Source of the DNA: Bacteroides sp.
Lineage (GTDB): Bacteria; Bacteroidota; Bacteroidia; Bacteroidales; Bacteroidaceae
NCBI GenBank assembly: GCA_021203515.1
Contig: JAJQAY010000068.1
Span: 1 to 64,000 of the forward strand
DNA: 64,000 bases
Direction of reading: 5' to 3'
Position 1 is the first letter of the stretch. Every line of letters starts with the position of its first letter. The position numbers and the translations under genes were made by a program. Below are positions 1 through 9,827 of this stretch, one piece after another. The notes under the pieces are model-generated. The model saw only the letters and a program-made list of their open reading frames with translations, was not told where the DNA came from and made no database searches.

Positions 1-108
1 TATAAAGATACAACCTTTATTTGAATTATGCAAGATTAAAACAGGCAATTCCGAAGATATTTACTACAAGAGTGTGTCGGGCATAAGGGCATTCATAATT
101 TGTCCTCT

Positions 109-197
109 GAGGAAACCACCGTTCCCCACCGAGGAAACTGTCGTTCCCCACCGAGGAAACGGGCGTTCCCTGCTGAGGAAACGGATGTCCCTCTTAG
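109..197. repeat. Array of four 22-base imperfect palindromes
   Basis: The motif GAGGAAAC starts at 109, 131, 153 and 175, exactly 22 bases apart. Each unit continues to a GTTCCCC-like half (GTTCCCT, GTCCCTC in the later units), so each is an imperfect inverted repeat plus a short spacer. The array lies downstream of the susD-like gene, beyond its terminator. Nothing else, and no gene, is seen between 1 and 331 apart from that terminator. It shares its period but not its sequence with arrays near 16414, 29689 and 47391. Confidence 0.8.
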
Positions 198-225
198 GCT
201 GGCGGAAACTCAGTCTGCTTGCCGT

Positions 226-261
226 ACAAAAAGAAGGAGCAAAGCCACCCGACTTTGCTCC
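226..261 (-). terminator. Intrinsic terminator of the susC/susD-like operon
   Basis: Read on the minus strand, stem GGAGCAAAG pairs with CTTTGCTCC across an 8-base loop and is followed by TTCTTTTT. It lies about 70 bases after the stop codon of the susD-like gene, so it probably ends the uptake operon transcript. Confidence 0.85.
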
Positions 262-331
262 TTACAACCTTTTTGCTCCTAAATAACTAATACGGAGAAA
301 CACCACTAATCAAAAAATATCTTTTTACTAC

Positions 332-1954
332 TTAGAAATTACGACCGGTATCCCACCACAGACGAGTACCGCCGTTATCTGCATCGCCTAACTTGCTAAC
401 TAATGCATCATACAGTGCCTTGTTGTCTGTCTTATAATCTTGGTTGAAGAATACGCGACGAATCATGTCGGTTGTGCTGATAGTGTTGCTACTATTGTTC
501 TTTGCAACCGTAAAGAGCTTCGGATAACCAGTGCGGCGTTGTTCAGCCCATGCTTCGCAACCTTCGGGATAGAGTGCCAGCCATTTCTGAGTGATAATTC
601 TTTTCAGTTTAACTTCATTGGTTGCTGCATTGTCCCACTTCGGAGTGATGGCAGTAGTAGCTGTTGCATTGAATTCCTTATCAAATGCATCTACATAGTT
701 TGCCGGAGTCTTGTCACTTTCAAGATAGTCGCTGACGCCGTTGGCATCCCATTGTGCAAAGGATACGGTAACACCTTGTTTGTAGCAATTCTCCGCATCC
801 TCACTCGTGTAGCCCCTTAATGCTGCTTCTGCGCGGAGGAACCATACTTCGGCGGCACTCATCACGATAATCTTGCTGCTGGTAGTAATGGTAGTTGCCG
901 AGTGGGTGGAGTAGCGGTTGTCTGCTACACTGGTACCTTGGCGCACGCCTTTGAATTCGCCTTCAATGCTTGCCAATTGCTTCACGCCGGCCACTTCTTT
1001 TGTGATGTTGCCATCCTTGTCTCTACCGTCTTTTGCTGTATTGAAGTATGACTTCAGACGCGGGTCTTCGTAATCTTTCAGGAAAGATTCCAGACTTGCG
1101 TTCATAAAGACTTCACCCCAACCGTTCACACCGCCCAGCGGGTTGCGGATACCGTATTCGCCTACTGTTTCGTTGGCTGTTTCCAGCACACCACCGTTGG
1201 CAGGGACGAGGGCAGCCGTAGCTTGCTCTTTTGCCAAACCGGGGTTTACATTGGATACGCGCATTGCCAGACGTAAGCGGAGAGAATTGGCAAACTTCAA
1301 CCATTGTGCAGGGGTGCGTTTACCTTCCGGCATCATGAAATCGGCACTTTCAAAGGATACTCCACCCTTATAATCTTTCAGGATGTTGACGGCTTTTGCC
1401 AAATCTTCGAAGAAGCGTTTGTAGACTTCTTCCTAAGATTGCGGCTTTTGGTCGGCTGTGCCGAAACCGTCATAAAGAATGGGGCCGTAATAGTCGCTGA
1501 CGCGGTGAAGGACTGCTACCTTCAGAATTTTGGTAATGGCATGATACAAAGGCCAGTCCTTCTCAGTGTTCAGTTCTTCGGCATCGGCAATGGACGGCAT
1601 AACGTTTCCGTAAGTGTATGTCCACATGGCACTTGTCCAACCATTGTTCAGGTTATAAGTAGAGTTGTTGGCATTGAATGCACCGTTCATATCGTGGAAG
1701 TATCCGCAGAACATATCGGCTGCCAGGTTCTGTATAATCTGATATTGCCAGTCTGTTCCGTCTACACCGGTTTGGTAGATGATACCTTTTTGAATGGTAG
1801 AGAAAGGAACCAGGTTTGTCTGGTTGTCATATTTCTGCAATTCGTCTGTATAAGCACCCGTCGTATCGTTAAATTCGGCGAAGTTATCGGTACAAGATGA
1901 AAAACTCAAGAGTCCACCGAGGAGTAGTGCGGCTGTATATTTTATCTTATTCAT
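332..1954 (-). pseudogene. SusD/RagB-like outer-membrane lipoprotein, interrupted by an in-frame amber codon
   Basis: Surface lipoprotein that caps a SusC-type TonB-dependent channel and binds its nutrient. The N-terminus is a lipoprotein signal with lipobox LSFSSC. The body matches the SusD-like nutrient-binding family and ends in RLWWDTGRNF. Read through, the product would be 540 residues, normal for the family. A TAG at 1433-1435 interrupts it after residue 173 (DQKPQS), and the same frame continues with EEVYKRFFEDLAKAVN, which is ordinary SusD sequence. TAG is one C-to-T change from CAG (Gln). The gene starts 5 bases after the susC-like stop, so the two are co-transcribed. Without read-through only an N-terminal stub would be made. 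The substrate cannot be told from sequence. Confidence 0.85.
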
Positions 1955-1959
1955 ATTGT

Positions 1960-4900
1960 TCAGGTATTAGAAGTAAGTTTAATATTAAATCCTATGTTTC
2001 TCGTAGAAGGCATGCCGAAGGTGTCCAAACCCTGGTTGTCGTTGCCCACGGACATCGTAGCATCCGGATCGAACGGAGCATCTTTGTAGATGAAGAACAG
2101 GTTGCGTGCTACTAGTGAAAGGTCTACACCTTTGATAAATCCGCTTCTTTCGAGCATCTGTTGCGGGAAGGAATAACCTAATGAAATCTCGCGCAAACGA
2201 ATGTTGGTTCCGTCATATCTGTAGAATTCGGTAGTACCGTTGCCGCGGTCGCCTACCAGTTGGTAGAACTTCTTTGTCATATCTACTTCTTTGCCATTCT
2301 CGTCAGTCTGGTTTATTATTTTGTGACCTTCCAGAGTGAATCCGCCTGCTGCACGGGCATCGCCAGTTGCCTTGCTTACACCTGCATAGTCCAAGCCGGC
2401 TTGTGTCAATGAGATAACATCACCACCTACACGAGCGTCAATCAGGAAGTAGAGTGAGAAACCTTTGTATGTCAAAGTATTGCTCCAACCCAGTGTCCAG
2501 TCGGGATTGAAATTACCAATCTTGGCAGCTTTGTCCGTCGTTGTCTGAGGCAGGCCAAATTTATCATTCTTAGTGCCATCCTCGTTAGTTTCAGGCTCCA
2601 TCATGATTTTACCGTTTGCATCACGTACAAATACATTGCCGTAGATGTCGCCCAGCGAACCGCCTTCTACCACCATCATCTTATACGGCATACTTACGTT
2701 GCCGGAAGCATATTGGAAGCTCGGAGTACCGCCTAAGGAAACAATCTTGTTTTTATTGGTAGCGAAGTTGAACTGAGTTTTCCAACGGAAGTTTTCATTC
2801 ATCAACGGAGTAGCTCCCAAAGTGATTTCAACACCTGTGTTGCGTATCTTACCGGCATTAATCCAGCGATAAGCGCACTTCTCGGCAGTAGTGTTTACGC
2901 GGATTAACTGGTTCTTGGTATCCGTGCGATAGAAGGTGAAGTCGAAATCCAGGCGGCTGTTGAAGAATTTCCACTCTGTACCGACTTCATGGAGTTACTG
3001 ATTTCAGGTTTCAGGTCTTCTGCAAAGTAATAGTCGATAGGTTTCACTACGCCACCTGCCGTAATGGTCTGTGCCGGGCTAGTGATACCGATAGGAAGGT
3101 CGTTACCTACTTGTGCCCAAGAACCGCGGATTTTACCGAAGCTGATCCATTCCGGCAGATTGAGAGTCTTGTTGAGGATCCAGGAGAGACCTACTGACGG
3201 ATAGAAGAAACCGGAACCTTCGCTCTTTGTATTTGTCAATGTGGATGACCAGTCATTACGTGCGGTCAAATCCAGATAAAGACTTTCCTTCCAGCCAATC
3301 TGTGCAGTTGCGAATACGGACTGAATTGTACGTCTTTGGTCGGTAATATCATCAATGAATGAAGTACCTGCACCACCCAGGTTCATATTGGGTACGGTAA
3401 ATACGTTTGCTTTATACAAGCCGGATTTGCCGGAGTCGAGGTTCAGTGAATTTACTTTTGTAGTATTGATACTGCTACCCACGGCTGCATTCAGGGACCA
3501 GTCGTTCCAAGTCTTGTTGAACATTGCCATAACGTCACCGTAAACCATGAATTCCTGGTGGTTCATCTTGATATAACGTCCGTTTTCATGTGCTACGTCG
3601 GCTGCTGTGCCGGCATACATCTTCTGGTCGTAGTTGTCGTTGATGTAATCTACGTTGCCACGTGCCTGAACACTGAACCAATCGTTTATCTTCAGGTTGG
3701 CGCTCAAAGAAGCCAATGTGCGGAAACGCTTGTCGTTGCTGGTAACTCTGTTTGTCAACCAATAGGGGTTTTGGGTAAATCCGCTGATGTCGGTGTACCA
3801 GTTCTGCAGAGGCATAGCTCTGTTGGCATCATATTTCTCAAAACCGTTGTTGTCGCGGTAAGCGCTGAGGTCTTCACCACGCGGGAAAGTGTACAAACCT
3901 ACCAATGGGTTCATGTAATAACCACCGGAAGTCGGACGGTTCTTGATTTTCTGTGTCATCAGGTTTTACATTGGCATCCAACGTCAAACGGTCGTTGAAC
4001 AAAGAAGCCGTTTCGCGGAAAGTCATGTTGTGCTTCTGCAGTTTGTTGACGTCCACAATACCTTTGGCCGTAGTATTGGCATAAGAGAAGTAAGTCTGCA
4101 TTTTCTCTTTACCGGTCATGATAGATAATAAGTTGATTGCCGTTACTCCGTTGCTGAAGTAGTCGCCTACGTTGTCGTAAGCCTTCATGCTGTTGCTTTC
4201 GGCTCCCCAGCTTGTGGCGCCGCTGGCACCGTATCTGTCTTGGAATTCGGGCAGGCAGATAGCGTGGTCTACTGTCAGATTGGAAGAGAATGTAATGCGT
4301 TGCATACCTGCTTTGCCTTTCTTGGTAGTAATCAGGATAACACCGTTGGCTGCTTGCGAACCGTAGAGGGCGGCAGCAGATGCACCTTTCAGGATGCTCA
4401 TACTTTCGATGTCGTCCGGGTTCAAGTTGGAGATACCGTCACCGGAGTCACGGTTACCGGCGTCATTGTTACCACCCATGGCGGAGAATGCTTGTTCGGA
4501 TACGCTGTTCAACATCGGAACACCGTCGATAACATATAACGGCTGGTTGTTTCCGTCGGCATTGGCAGAACGGATACCACGGATAGAAACCTTGGCAGAA
4601 CCACCCAAACCGGAAGAGTTGCGCGTGATAGATACACCGGCTGTCTTACCTGCCAATGCATTAATCATGTTGGGGTCTTTGGCGCGAGTCAGTTCGTCGC
4701 CACCTACCTGCTGGGTAGAATAAGTCGGGGAAGCCTCTTTTTTCTTGATACCCATAGCGGTTACGACTACGGTTTCCAGTGCGAGAGCTTCTTCTTTCAT
4801 TTGAATATTAAGGGAGGTTTTGCCGTTGAGGGCAACGGTCACAGGTTCGTAACCGATATAGGGGATAACCAAAGTGGCATCACTCGGAGTGCTGAGGGTA

Positions 4901-5361
4901 AACTCACCGTCCAGGTTGGTGATGACACCGTTTGTCGTGCCTCTCTCCAGAATGTTGGCACCGATAATCGGCTCGCCTTTGGAGTCTGTCACAACACCCT
5001 TTACCGTGACTCTTTCTTGTTGTACTCCGGCAACGCTTTCAACGCTTTCGCCGTTCTTGGTCAAGGCGATATTTTTGCCTTCCATCACGTAGCGGATGTT
5101 GGTTCCATTGAACATTTCATCCAAAAGTTCGGATACTGCCTTGTTGTCTGCATTCACATTTACAGTGCGGCGTACATCCACGCTCTTTCTGTTGTACACA
5201 AACAAATAGTCGGTCTGAGACTCTATCTTGGCAAGCACTTGTCCCACTCTCATCTGAGAATTAGGGATGTTGACTTTCGCATTTTGAGAGTAACTGTTTC
5301 CGCAATAAGCCTGGAATGCTACAAACAAAAGGAGGAATAGTGTGATTTTCATAGTTCGCAA
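1960..5361 (-). pseudogene. SusC-like TonB-dependent transducer with STN domain, two frameshifts
   Basis: Outer-membrane TonB-dependent importer partnered with the SusD-like lipoprotein. Segments in order: signal peptide (MRTMKITLFLLLFVAFQAYC), STN signalling domain (about 35-90), carboxypeptidase-regulatory-like domain (about 118-200), TonB plug (about 205-340, with LYVIDGVPM and GSQAANGVILITTKKG), then the beta barrel. The STN domain marks the type that signals to a FecR-like anti-sigma factor, and one lies just upstream. The reading frame breaks twice. An extra base lies in the A run complementary to 3964-3967 (GTAAAAC where GTAAAC keeps frame). A missing base lies at 2991-2992 (TCCATGAA where TCCCATGAA gives NSHEVGTEW). 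Corrected length is 1133 residues, normal for the family. Confidence 0.88.
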
Positions 5362-5421
5362 TAATTGCTTAATTTCTAAACTTTTTGGGCAAAAAAAGCC
5401 CTTTCAAAGAAATTTTTCTCA

Positions 5422-5429
5422 TATCTTTG
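5422..5429 (+). promoter_or_regulatory. Promoter -7 element for a plus-strand transcript in the susC leader
   Basis: TATCTTTG matches the Bacteroides -7 consensus TAnnTTTG exactly. No good -33 TTTG lies at 19-21 bases; TTTC at 5402-5405 is 16 bases away. No protein gene follows on the plus strand, but a terminator does (5479-5516), so the element probably drives a small RNA. Confidence 0.5.
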
Positions 5430-5435
5430 TAATGT

Positions 5436-5516
5436 GTTAAGTTAATAAATTGATTAAGGTCGATTTTTGACTGTTTCGGATCGGAAAGTATGGGGGTACT
5501 TTCCGATCTTCTTTTT
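5436..5516 (+). ncRNA. Candidate antisense sRNA in the susC leader (DonS-like position)
   Basis: A consensus -7 box (5422-5429) and a strong hairpin with T run (5479-5516) bracket about 80 bases on the plus strand between the divergently read susC start (5361) and the anti-sigma stop (5612). No open frame of note lies there. Known biology: Bacteroides uptake loci with ECF sigma/anti-sigma pairs often carry a cis-encoded antisense sRNA of about this size opposite the susC 5' region (DonS type), which represses the operon. Position, strand and size fit that. The transcription start is inferred from the -7 box and is approximate. Confidence 0.55.
5479..5516 (+). terminator. Intrinsic terminator on the plus strand
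   Basis: GATCGGAAAGTA (5479-5490) pairs perfectly with TACTTTCCGATC (5497-5508) across TGGGGG and is followed by TTCTTTTT. The T run is on the plus strand only, so it does not serve the minus-strand genes on either side. Confidence 0.8.
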
Positions 5517-5611
5517 ATGTCAAAAAAAAGGGTAATTGGGGGGGTTGTTTGTTCTTCTATACTTTCATAATATTATAGGTTTTAAAGGGTTAGTACTAAA
5601 TTGTAAGGTCT

Positions 5612-6551
5612 TTATTTTTCATATATGATAATCGAGTCTCTGGCTTCGTTGATGGTGTACTTGAACGGGTGGTCCTTGGCGATGGTTCGCAGGATATGTT
5701 CAACGCCGTCTTGCTCTCTGAACTTGCCGGTAAGCCCTTCGTGGTTCAGCAACTTGGGACTGGTTACGGTGATTTTCACATTATAGTATTTCTCCAGTTT
5801 ATCAAGAATGCCGCTAAAGGGAACATCGTCGAAGCAGTATAACCCTTCTTTCCAACGCAAATATTCGTAGGACGGGAGGATTGTTTTTTTTGTAATGCCC
5901 GTCGTAGTTGGCAAAGAACTCGTCTTTTTGCAGGCAGGTGACAACTTGGGCATTGTTGGAAGTGTAAATGTCTACGATACCCTCTACCAGGGTTGTTTCA
6001 AATTCTTTGCTGTCATTGTAGGCGCAAACATTGAAGCAGGTACCTATCACTCTCACATTGTGCATCTGCGTATGTACGTAGAAAGGAATGCTTTTATTCT
6101 TGGCAACTTCAAAATAAGCCTCACCGTCCAGTTTTACATTACGGTCCGAGCGTCCGAAGTTGGCGGCATAAGTCAAGGTGGATTGGGAATTTAACCATAC
6201 GTGTGTGCCGTCGGCAAGAGTGATTTGTGCGCGTTGGCCGGCAGGAACGGTGATGGTTTGAAGTTGTGCGTCTTTATTATAGATGTAGTCCACTGTCATG
6301 AAGTAACCAGATACGGCTACGATGATGGCGGCAGCGATACGTGCCGTCCAGCGCAACATCGGGATGAGACGGATTGATTTTTTCTTAGTATCTTCCTTGG
6401 TGGAGAACAGGGATACATCAAACAACATGCGTTCTTTCAGGAAAGCTTCGCGGTTCTCGTCCGATGCTTCTACCCAATCCAAGATTTGCTTCTCTTCTTC
6501 GATGGAAGCTGTTCCTCTAAAATATTTATATAATAATTCTTGGTTCATCAT
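5612..6551 (-). pseudogene. FecR-family anti-sigma factor, frameshifted
   Basis: Inner-membrane anti-sigma factor that would relay signals from the STN domain of the SusC-like transducer to the adjacent ECF sigma factor. Visible parts: N-terminal sigma-binding region (about 1-60), one membrane helix (about 70-90), FecR domain (VPAGQRAQITLADGTHVWLN, then LDGEAYFEVAK), and a C-terminal DUF4974-like/STN-contact region (FSGILDKLEKYYNVKI, LTGKFREQDGVEHIL). The frame breaks in an A8 run (complement of 5884-5891). With A7, DGHYKKTILPSYEYLRWKEG reads through, giving 312 residues, normal for the family. As sequenced, the C-terminal signalling region is lost. Confidence 0.87.
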
Positions 6552-6671
6552 TAAAGAGTTGTTTGGTTTATAAGAGGATTTTCATCCCCTTCTGTATATA
6601 TAACCGGGGAGGTGGAAACAACCCTATCGAAAAATGAAACTTTTTTTTTGGGGAAGGCCTATTTTTTCGAA

Positions 6672-6749
6672 ATTCATCACTGCAATGATTTCAGGATTCA
6701 TTGCACCAATGATTTTAGGATTCATCACTGCAATGAATCCTGAATTCAT
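6672..6749. repeat. Array of 24-base imperfect palindromes
   Basis: ATTCAT starts at 6672, 6696, 6720 and 6744, exactly 24 bases apart. Units such as ATTCATCACTGCAATGAAT are near-palindromes. The array fills the gap between the sigma factor stop and the anti-sigma start and runs up to the sigma stop codon. It resembles the 22-base arrays elsewhere in the window, with a slightly longer period. Confidence 0.75.
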
Positions 6750-7309
6750 TCAAAGTAGTATGGAAACCAGATAATCTTTCAGTTTCAGTCGCAGAATGCG
6801 CAAGGCTTTGGTAATGTGCGACTCTACTGTTTTCAGTGAAATGTTCAGTTGTTCGGCTATTTGCCGGTTGGGTAGGTTCTGATAACGACTCAGCATGAAA
6901 ATCGTCCGGCTTTGTTGCGGCATGGTTTCCAGTGCCTTGCGCACGATGTGCTGTATTTCGGTATCGAATATTTGTTCGGGTTCGCAAGCCTTCAGGGTGG
7001 AGATGCGCAGGTCGAGTTCGCGCTGGCTGTGGCTGTTGATGTCTTCCTCTGCCCGCAGGCGTACTTGTCGATGTTCCAGGATGTGGAGGGATTTGTTTTT
7101 AATGATAGTCAGCAGCAGGGCGTGCATGTTGCTGTTCTCTTCCCAACGGTCACGGTTCTCCCACAAGGCAATCATGGATTCCATCAATACATCTTCCGCT
7201 TCTGCTTTGTCCCGAAGGTAGGAAAAGCGAAAGCCAGGAGCTTTTCTTGATTTTCCTGAAAGAAGCGGGAGAAAAGGTCCATCGTATGTAAGTTGCCAGG
7301 TTCGGACAT
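6750..7309 (-). pseudogene. ECF-type RNA polymerase sigma factor, frameshifted
   Basis: Sigma-70 family ECF factor expected to switch on the SusC/SusD operon when released by the FecR-like protein encoded next. Region 2 begins MSEPGNLHTMDLFSRFFQEN. Region 4 carries the helix-turn-helix (LPNRQIAEQLNISLKTVESH). The start is ATG at 7309. The frame breaks at the A run 7223-7226: one more base gives FSYLRDKAEAEDVLMESM, the conserved region 2 motif. Corrected length is 186 residues, typical. As sequenced, region 2 is separated from region 4, so no working sigma factor is expected unless the base is a sequencing error. Confidence 0.86.
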
Positions 7310-7420
7310 TGGGGTTTCTTTGTATGATTTAAGATTTCACACAGCAAAACAACACAAACTTTTTATAATATGCAAGGAATGTTGACTGTTTTTTTTCTTA
7401 AAGCGTATGCATGTCATGAC

Positions 7421-7454
7421 AAAAAGAAAGCCCGACAGTAGTCTGCCAGGCTTT
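7421..7454 (-). terminator. Terminator of pnp
   Basis: On the minus strand AAAGCC pairs with GGCTTT around a partly paired middle and is followed by CTTTTT. It lies just after the pnp stop codon. Confidence 0.7.
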
Positions 7455-7475
7455 GCATAAAGAATAAGATAACTC

Positions 7476-9620
7476 TTATTTATTTTCTGTTTTTTCCTGT
7501 CTTTCCGGTCTCGGAAGCAATACTTTGCGAGACAGTTTGAACTTACCGGTCTTCGGGTCGATGTCGAGCAACTTCACGTCGATTTCGTCACCTTCCTTGA
7601 TGCCTGCTTCTTCTACGGTTTCCAGACGTTTCCAGTCTATTTCAGAGATATGGAGCAGACCGTCTTTGCCCGGCAGGAATTCAACGAATGCGCCGTAAGG
7701 CATGATGGAGCGTACTTTACCTTTGTAAACTTCGCCCACTTCAGGTACGGCTACGATTGCCTTAATCATGCGCATTGCATCGTCGATGCGCTTCTTGTTG
7801 GTTCCGGCAATTTCGATACGGCCCACATTGTCCACTTCTTCGATAGTGATTGTAGTACCGGTTTCTTCCTGCATACCCTGGATAATTTTTCCGCCCGGGC
7901 CAATGATGGCACCGATGAATTCTTTCGGAATAGTCATCGTCTCGATGCGCGGAGCATGAGGTTTCAAGTCTGCATGAGGCTCTGCGAGGCATTCGGTGAT
8001 TTTGCCCAGAATATGTTCGCGGCCTTCCTTAGCTTGCAACAGTGCTTTTTCAAGGATTTCGTAAGACAAACCATCTACCTTGATGTCCATCTGGGTAGCA
8101 GTGATACCGTCTTTCGTACCGGTTACCTTGAAGTCCATATCGCCCAAGTGGTCTTCGTCGCCGAGGATGTCGGACAATACGGCATATTTATCTTCGCCTG
8201 CGTTCTTGATAAGTCCCATCGCGATACCTGATACCGGCTTCTTAATCTTAACACCGGCATCCATCAAGGCCAGCGTTCCGGCACATACGGTAGCCATAGA
8301 AGAAGAACCGTTGGATTCGAGAATATCGGAAACTACACGTACCACGTACGGATAGCCTGCGGGGATTTGTCCTTTCAATGCACGCCATGCCAAGTGACCA
8401 TGACCCACTTCACGACGTCCTACACCGCGCTGCGCCTTAGCTTCACCCGTAGAGTAGGGAGGGAAGTTGTAGTGCAGCAGGAAGCGTTCTTTTCCGTGTT
8501 CCAGTACATCGTCGATAATCTTTTCGTCCAGCTTCGTACCGAGCGTTACGGTAGACAAAGACTGAGTTTCGCCACGTGTGAAGATAGCAGAACCGTGAGG
8601 ACCGGGCAGGTAACCTACTTCGCACCAGATAGGACGGATTTCGGTTGTCTTACGTCCGTCGAGGCGCTTACCTTCGTCCAAGATGGAACGGCGCATCGCT
8701 TCTTTCTCTACATCGTGGTAGTAGCGGTCGATAAGTGCGGCCTTTTCTTCCAGTTCTTCTTCGCTGAACTGAGCTTTGAACTCTTCGCGGATAGCATCGA
8801 AAGCATCCATGCGTTCGTGCTTGTTCTTGTTTCCGGAAGCTGCGATGGCATAAGCCTTGTCGTAGCAAGCATCGTGAACTGCCTTGCGGAGTTCTTCGTC
8901 GTTTACTTCGTGGCAATATTCGCGTTTCACGGTAGAGCCGACAGCTTCTGCCAGTTCCATTTGTGCCTTACACTGAACCTTAATGGCTTCGTGAGCAGCC
9001 TTCATTGCTTCCAGCAAGTCTTTTTCCGATACTTCGTCCATTTCGCCTTCCACCATCATGATGTTCTCATAAGTGGCGCCAACCATCAGGTCCATATCAG
9101 CCTTTTTCAGTTGTTCGAAAGTCGGGTTGATAACGAATTTTCCGTCGATACGTGCTGCACGTACTTCGGAAATCGGTCCGTTGAAAGGAATATCTGAAAC
9201 AGCGAGGGCTGCAGAAGCTACAAGTCCTGCCAATGCATCCGGCATGTCTACACCGTCTGCCGAGAAGAGGACAATGTTTACATATACCTCTGCGTGATAA
9301 TTGTCGGGGAATAAGGGGCGGAGAGCACGGTCTACAAGGCGGCAAGTCAGGATTTCATAATCTGAAGCGCGTCCTTCACGCTTTGTGAAACCGCCGGGGA
9401 AACGTCCGAATGCGGAGAATTTTTCTTTGTACTCTACCTGTAACGGCATGAAATCTGTTCCGGGAACTGCGTCCTTAGCGGCACAAACAGTAGCTAAAAG
9501 CATGGTGTTACCCATACGAAGCATTACAGAACCGTCTGCCTGTTTTGCCAGCTTTCCCGTTTCGATGGTGATGGTTCTTCCATCAGCCAACTCGATCGTC
9601 TTAACAATTGGGTTAATCAT
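7476..9620 (-). CDS. pnp: Polyribonucleotide nucleotidyltransferase (PNPase)
   Basis: Phosphorolytic 3'-to-5' exoribonuclease of mRNA turnover. At 714 residues it is full length. Domains in order: first RNase PH core (from about residue 10), the helical linker, second RNase PH core (about 320-545, with [20 protein letters not shown]), a KH domain ([20 protein letters not shown]), and an S1 RNA-binding domain near the C-terminus ([20 protein letters not shown]). No interruptions. A Bacteroides -7 box lies upstream on the same strand at 9662-9669 and a terminator follows, so it looks monocistronic. Confidence 0.97.
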   Translation of the reverse strand: MINPIVKTIELADGRTITIETGKLAKQADGSVMLRMGNTMLLATVCAAKDAVPGTDFMPLQVEYKEKFSAFGRFPGGFTKREGRASDYEILTCRLVDRALRPLFPDNYHAEVYVNIVLFSADGVDMPDALAGLVASAALAVSDIPFNGPISEVRAARIDGKFVINPTFEQLKKADMDLMVGATYENIMMVEGEMDEVSEKDLLEAMKAAHEAIKVQCKAQMELAEAVGSTVKREYCHEVNDEELRKAVHDACYDKAYAIAASGNKNKHERMDAFDAIREEFKAQFSEEELEEKAALIDRYYHDVEKEAMRRSILDEGKRLDGRKTTEIRPIWCEVGYLPGPHGSAIFTRGETQSLSTVTLGTKLDEKIIDDVLEHGKERFLLHYNFPPYSTGEAKAQRGVGRREVGHGHLAWRALKGQIPAGYPYVVRVVSDILESNGSSSMATVCAGTLALMDAGVKIKKPVSGIAMGLIKNAGEDKYAVLSDILGDEDHLGDMDFKVTGTKDGITATQMDIKVDGLSYEILEKALLQAKEGREHILGKITECLAEPHADLKPHAPRIETMTIPKEFIGAIIGPGGKIIQGMQEETGTTITIEEVDNVGRIEIAGTNKKRIDDAMRMIKAIVAVPEVGEVYKGKVRSIMPYGAFVEFLPGKDGLLHISEIDWKRLETVEEAGIKEGDEIDVKLLDIDPKTGKFKLSRKVLLPRPERQEKTENK

Positions 9621-9661
9621 AAAAAAAATGTTTTATATCTATTTTTCTTTCAAAATTCGTA

Positions 9662-9669
9662 CAAAGATA
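9662..9669 (-). promoter_or_regulatory. pnp promoter -7 element
   Basis: The minus strand reads TATCTTTG about 40 bases before the pnp start. It matches TAnnTTTG; no clear -33 partner was seen. Confidence 0.5.
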
Positions 9670-9764
9670 CATATTTAATTCGTGTAACGCGGTGGAAATG
9701 AGATAAAAAGTTTATATTTAGCTGTTTTTTTGCACTTTCCGAAGCGGAAGAAGCATGAAAATGC

Positions 9765-9794
9765 TTTGACTGAACTTGAAAAGAAGTATATTTG
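9765..9794 (+). promoter_or_regulatory. Promoter of the thioredoxin-fold lipoprotein gene
   Basis: TTTG at 9765-9768 and TATATTTG at 9787-9794, 18 bases apart, match the Bacteroides -33/-7 pattern. The start codon follows 33 bases later. Confidence 0.6.
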
Positions 9795-9827
9795 CACGTT
9801 CTTTACAAATAGAAAAATACACGAAAT

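Noticed and set aside
1433-1435. Amber codon read as pyrrolysine or another recoded residue
   Set aside because: No pyrrolysine genes are in the window, the family has an ordinary residue there, and other stops in the window are TAA and TGA, so a mutation is simpler.
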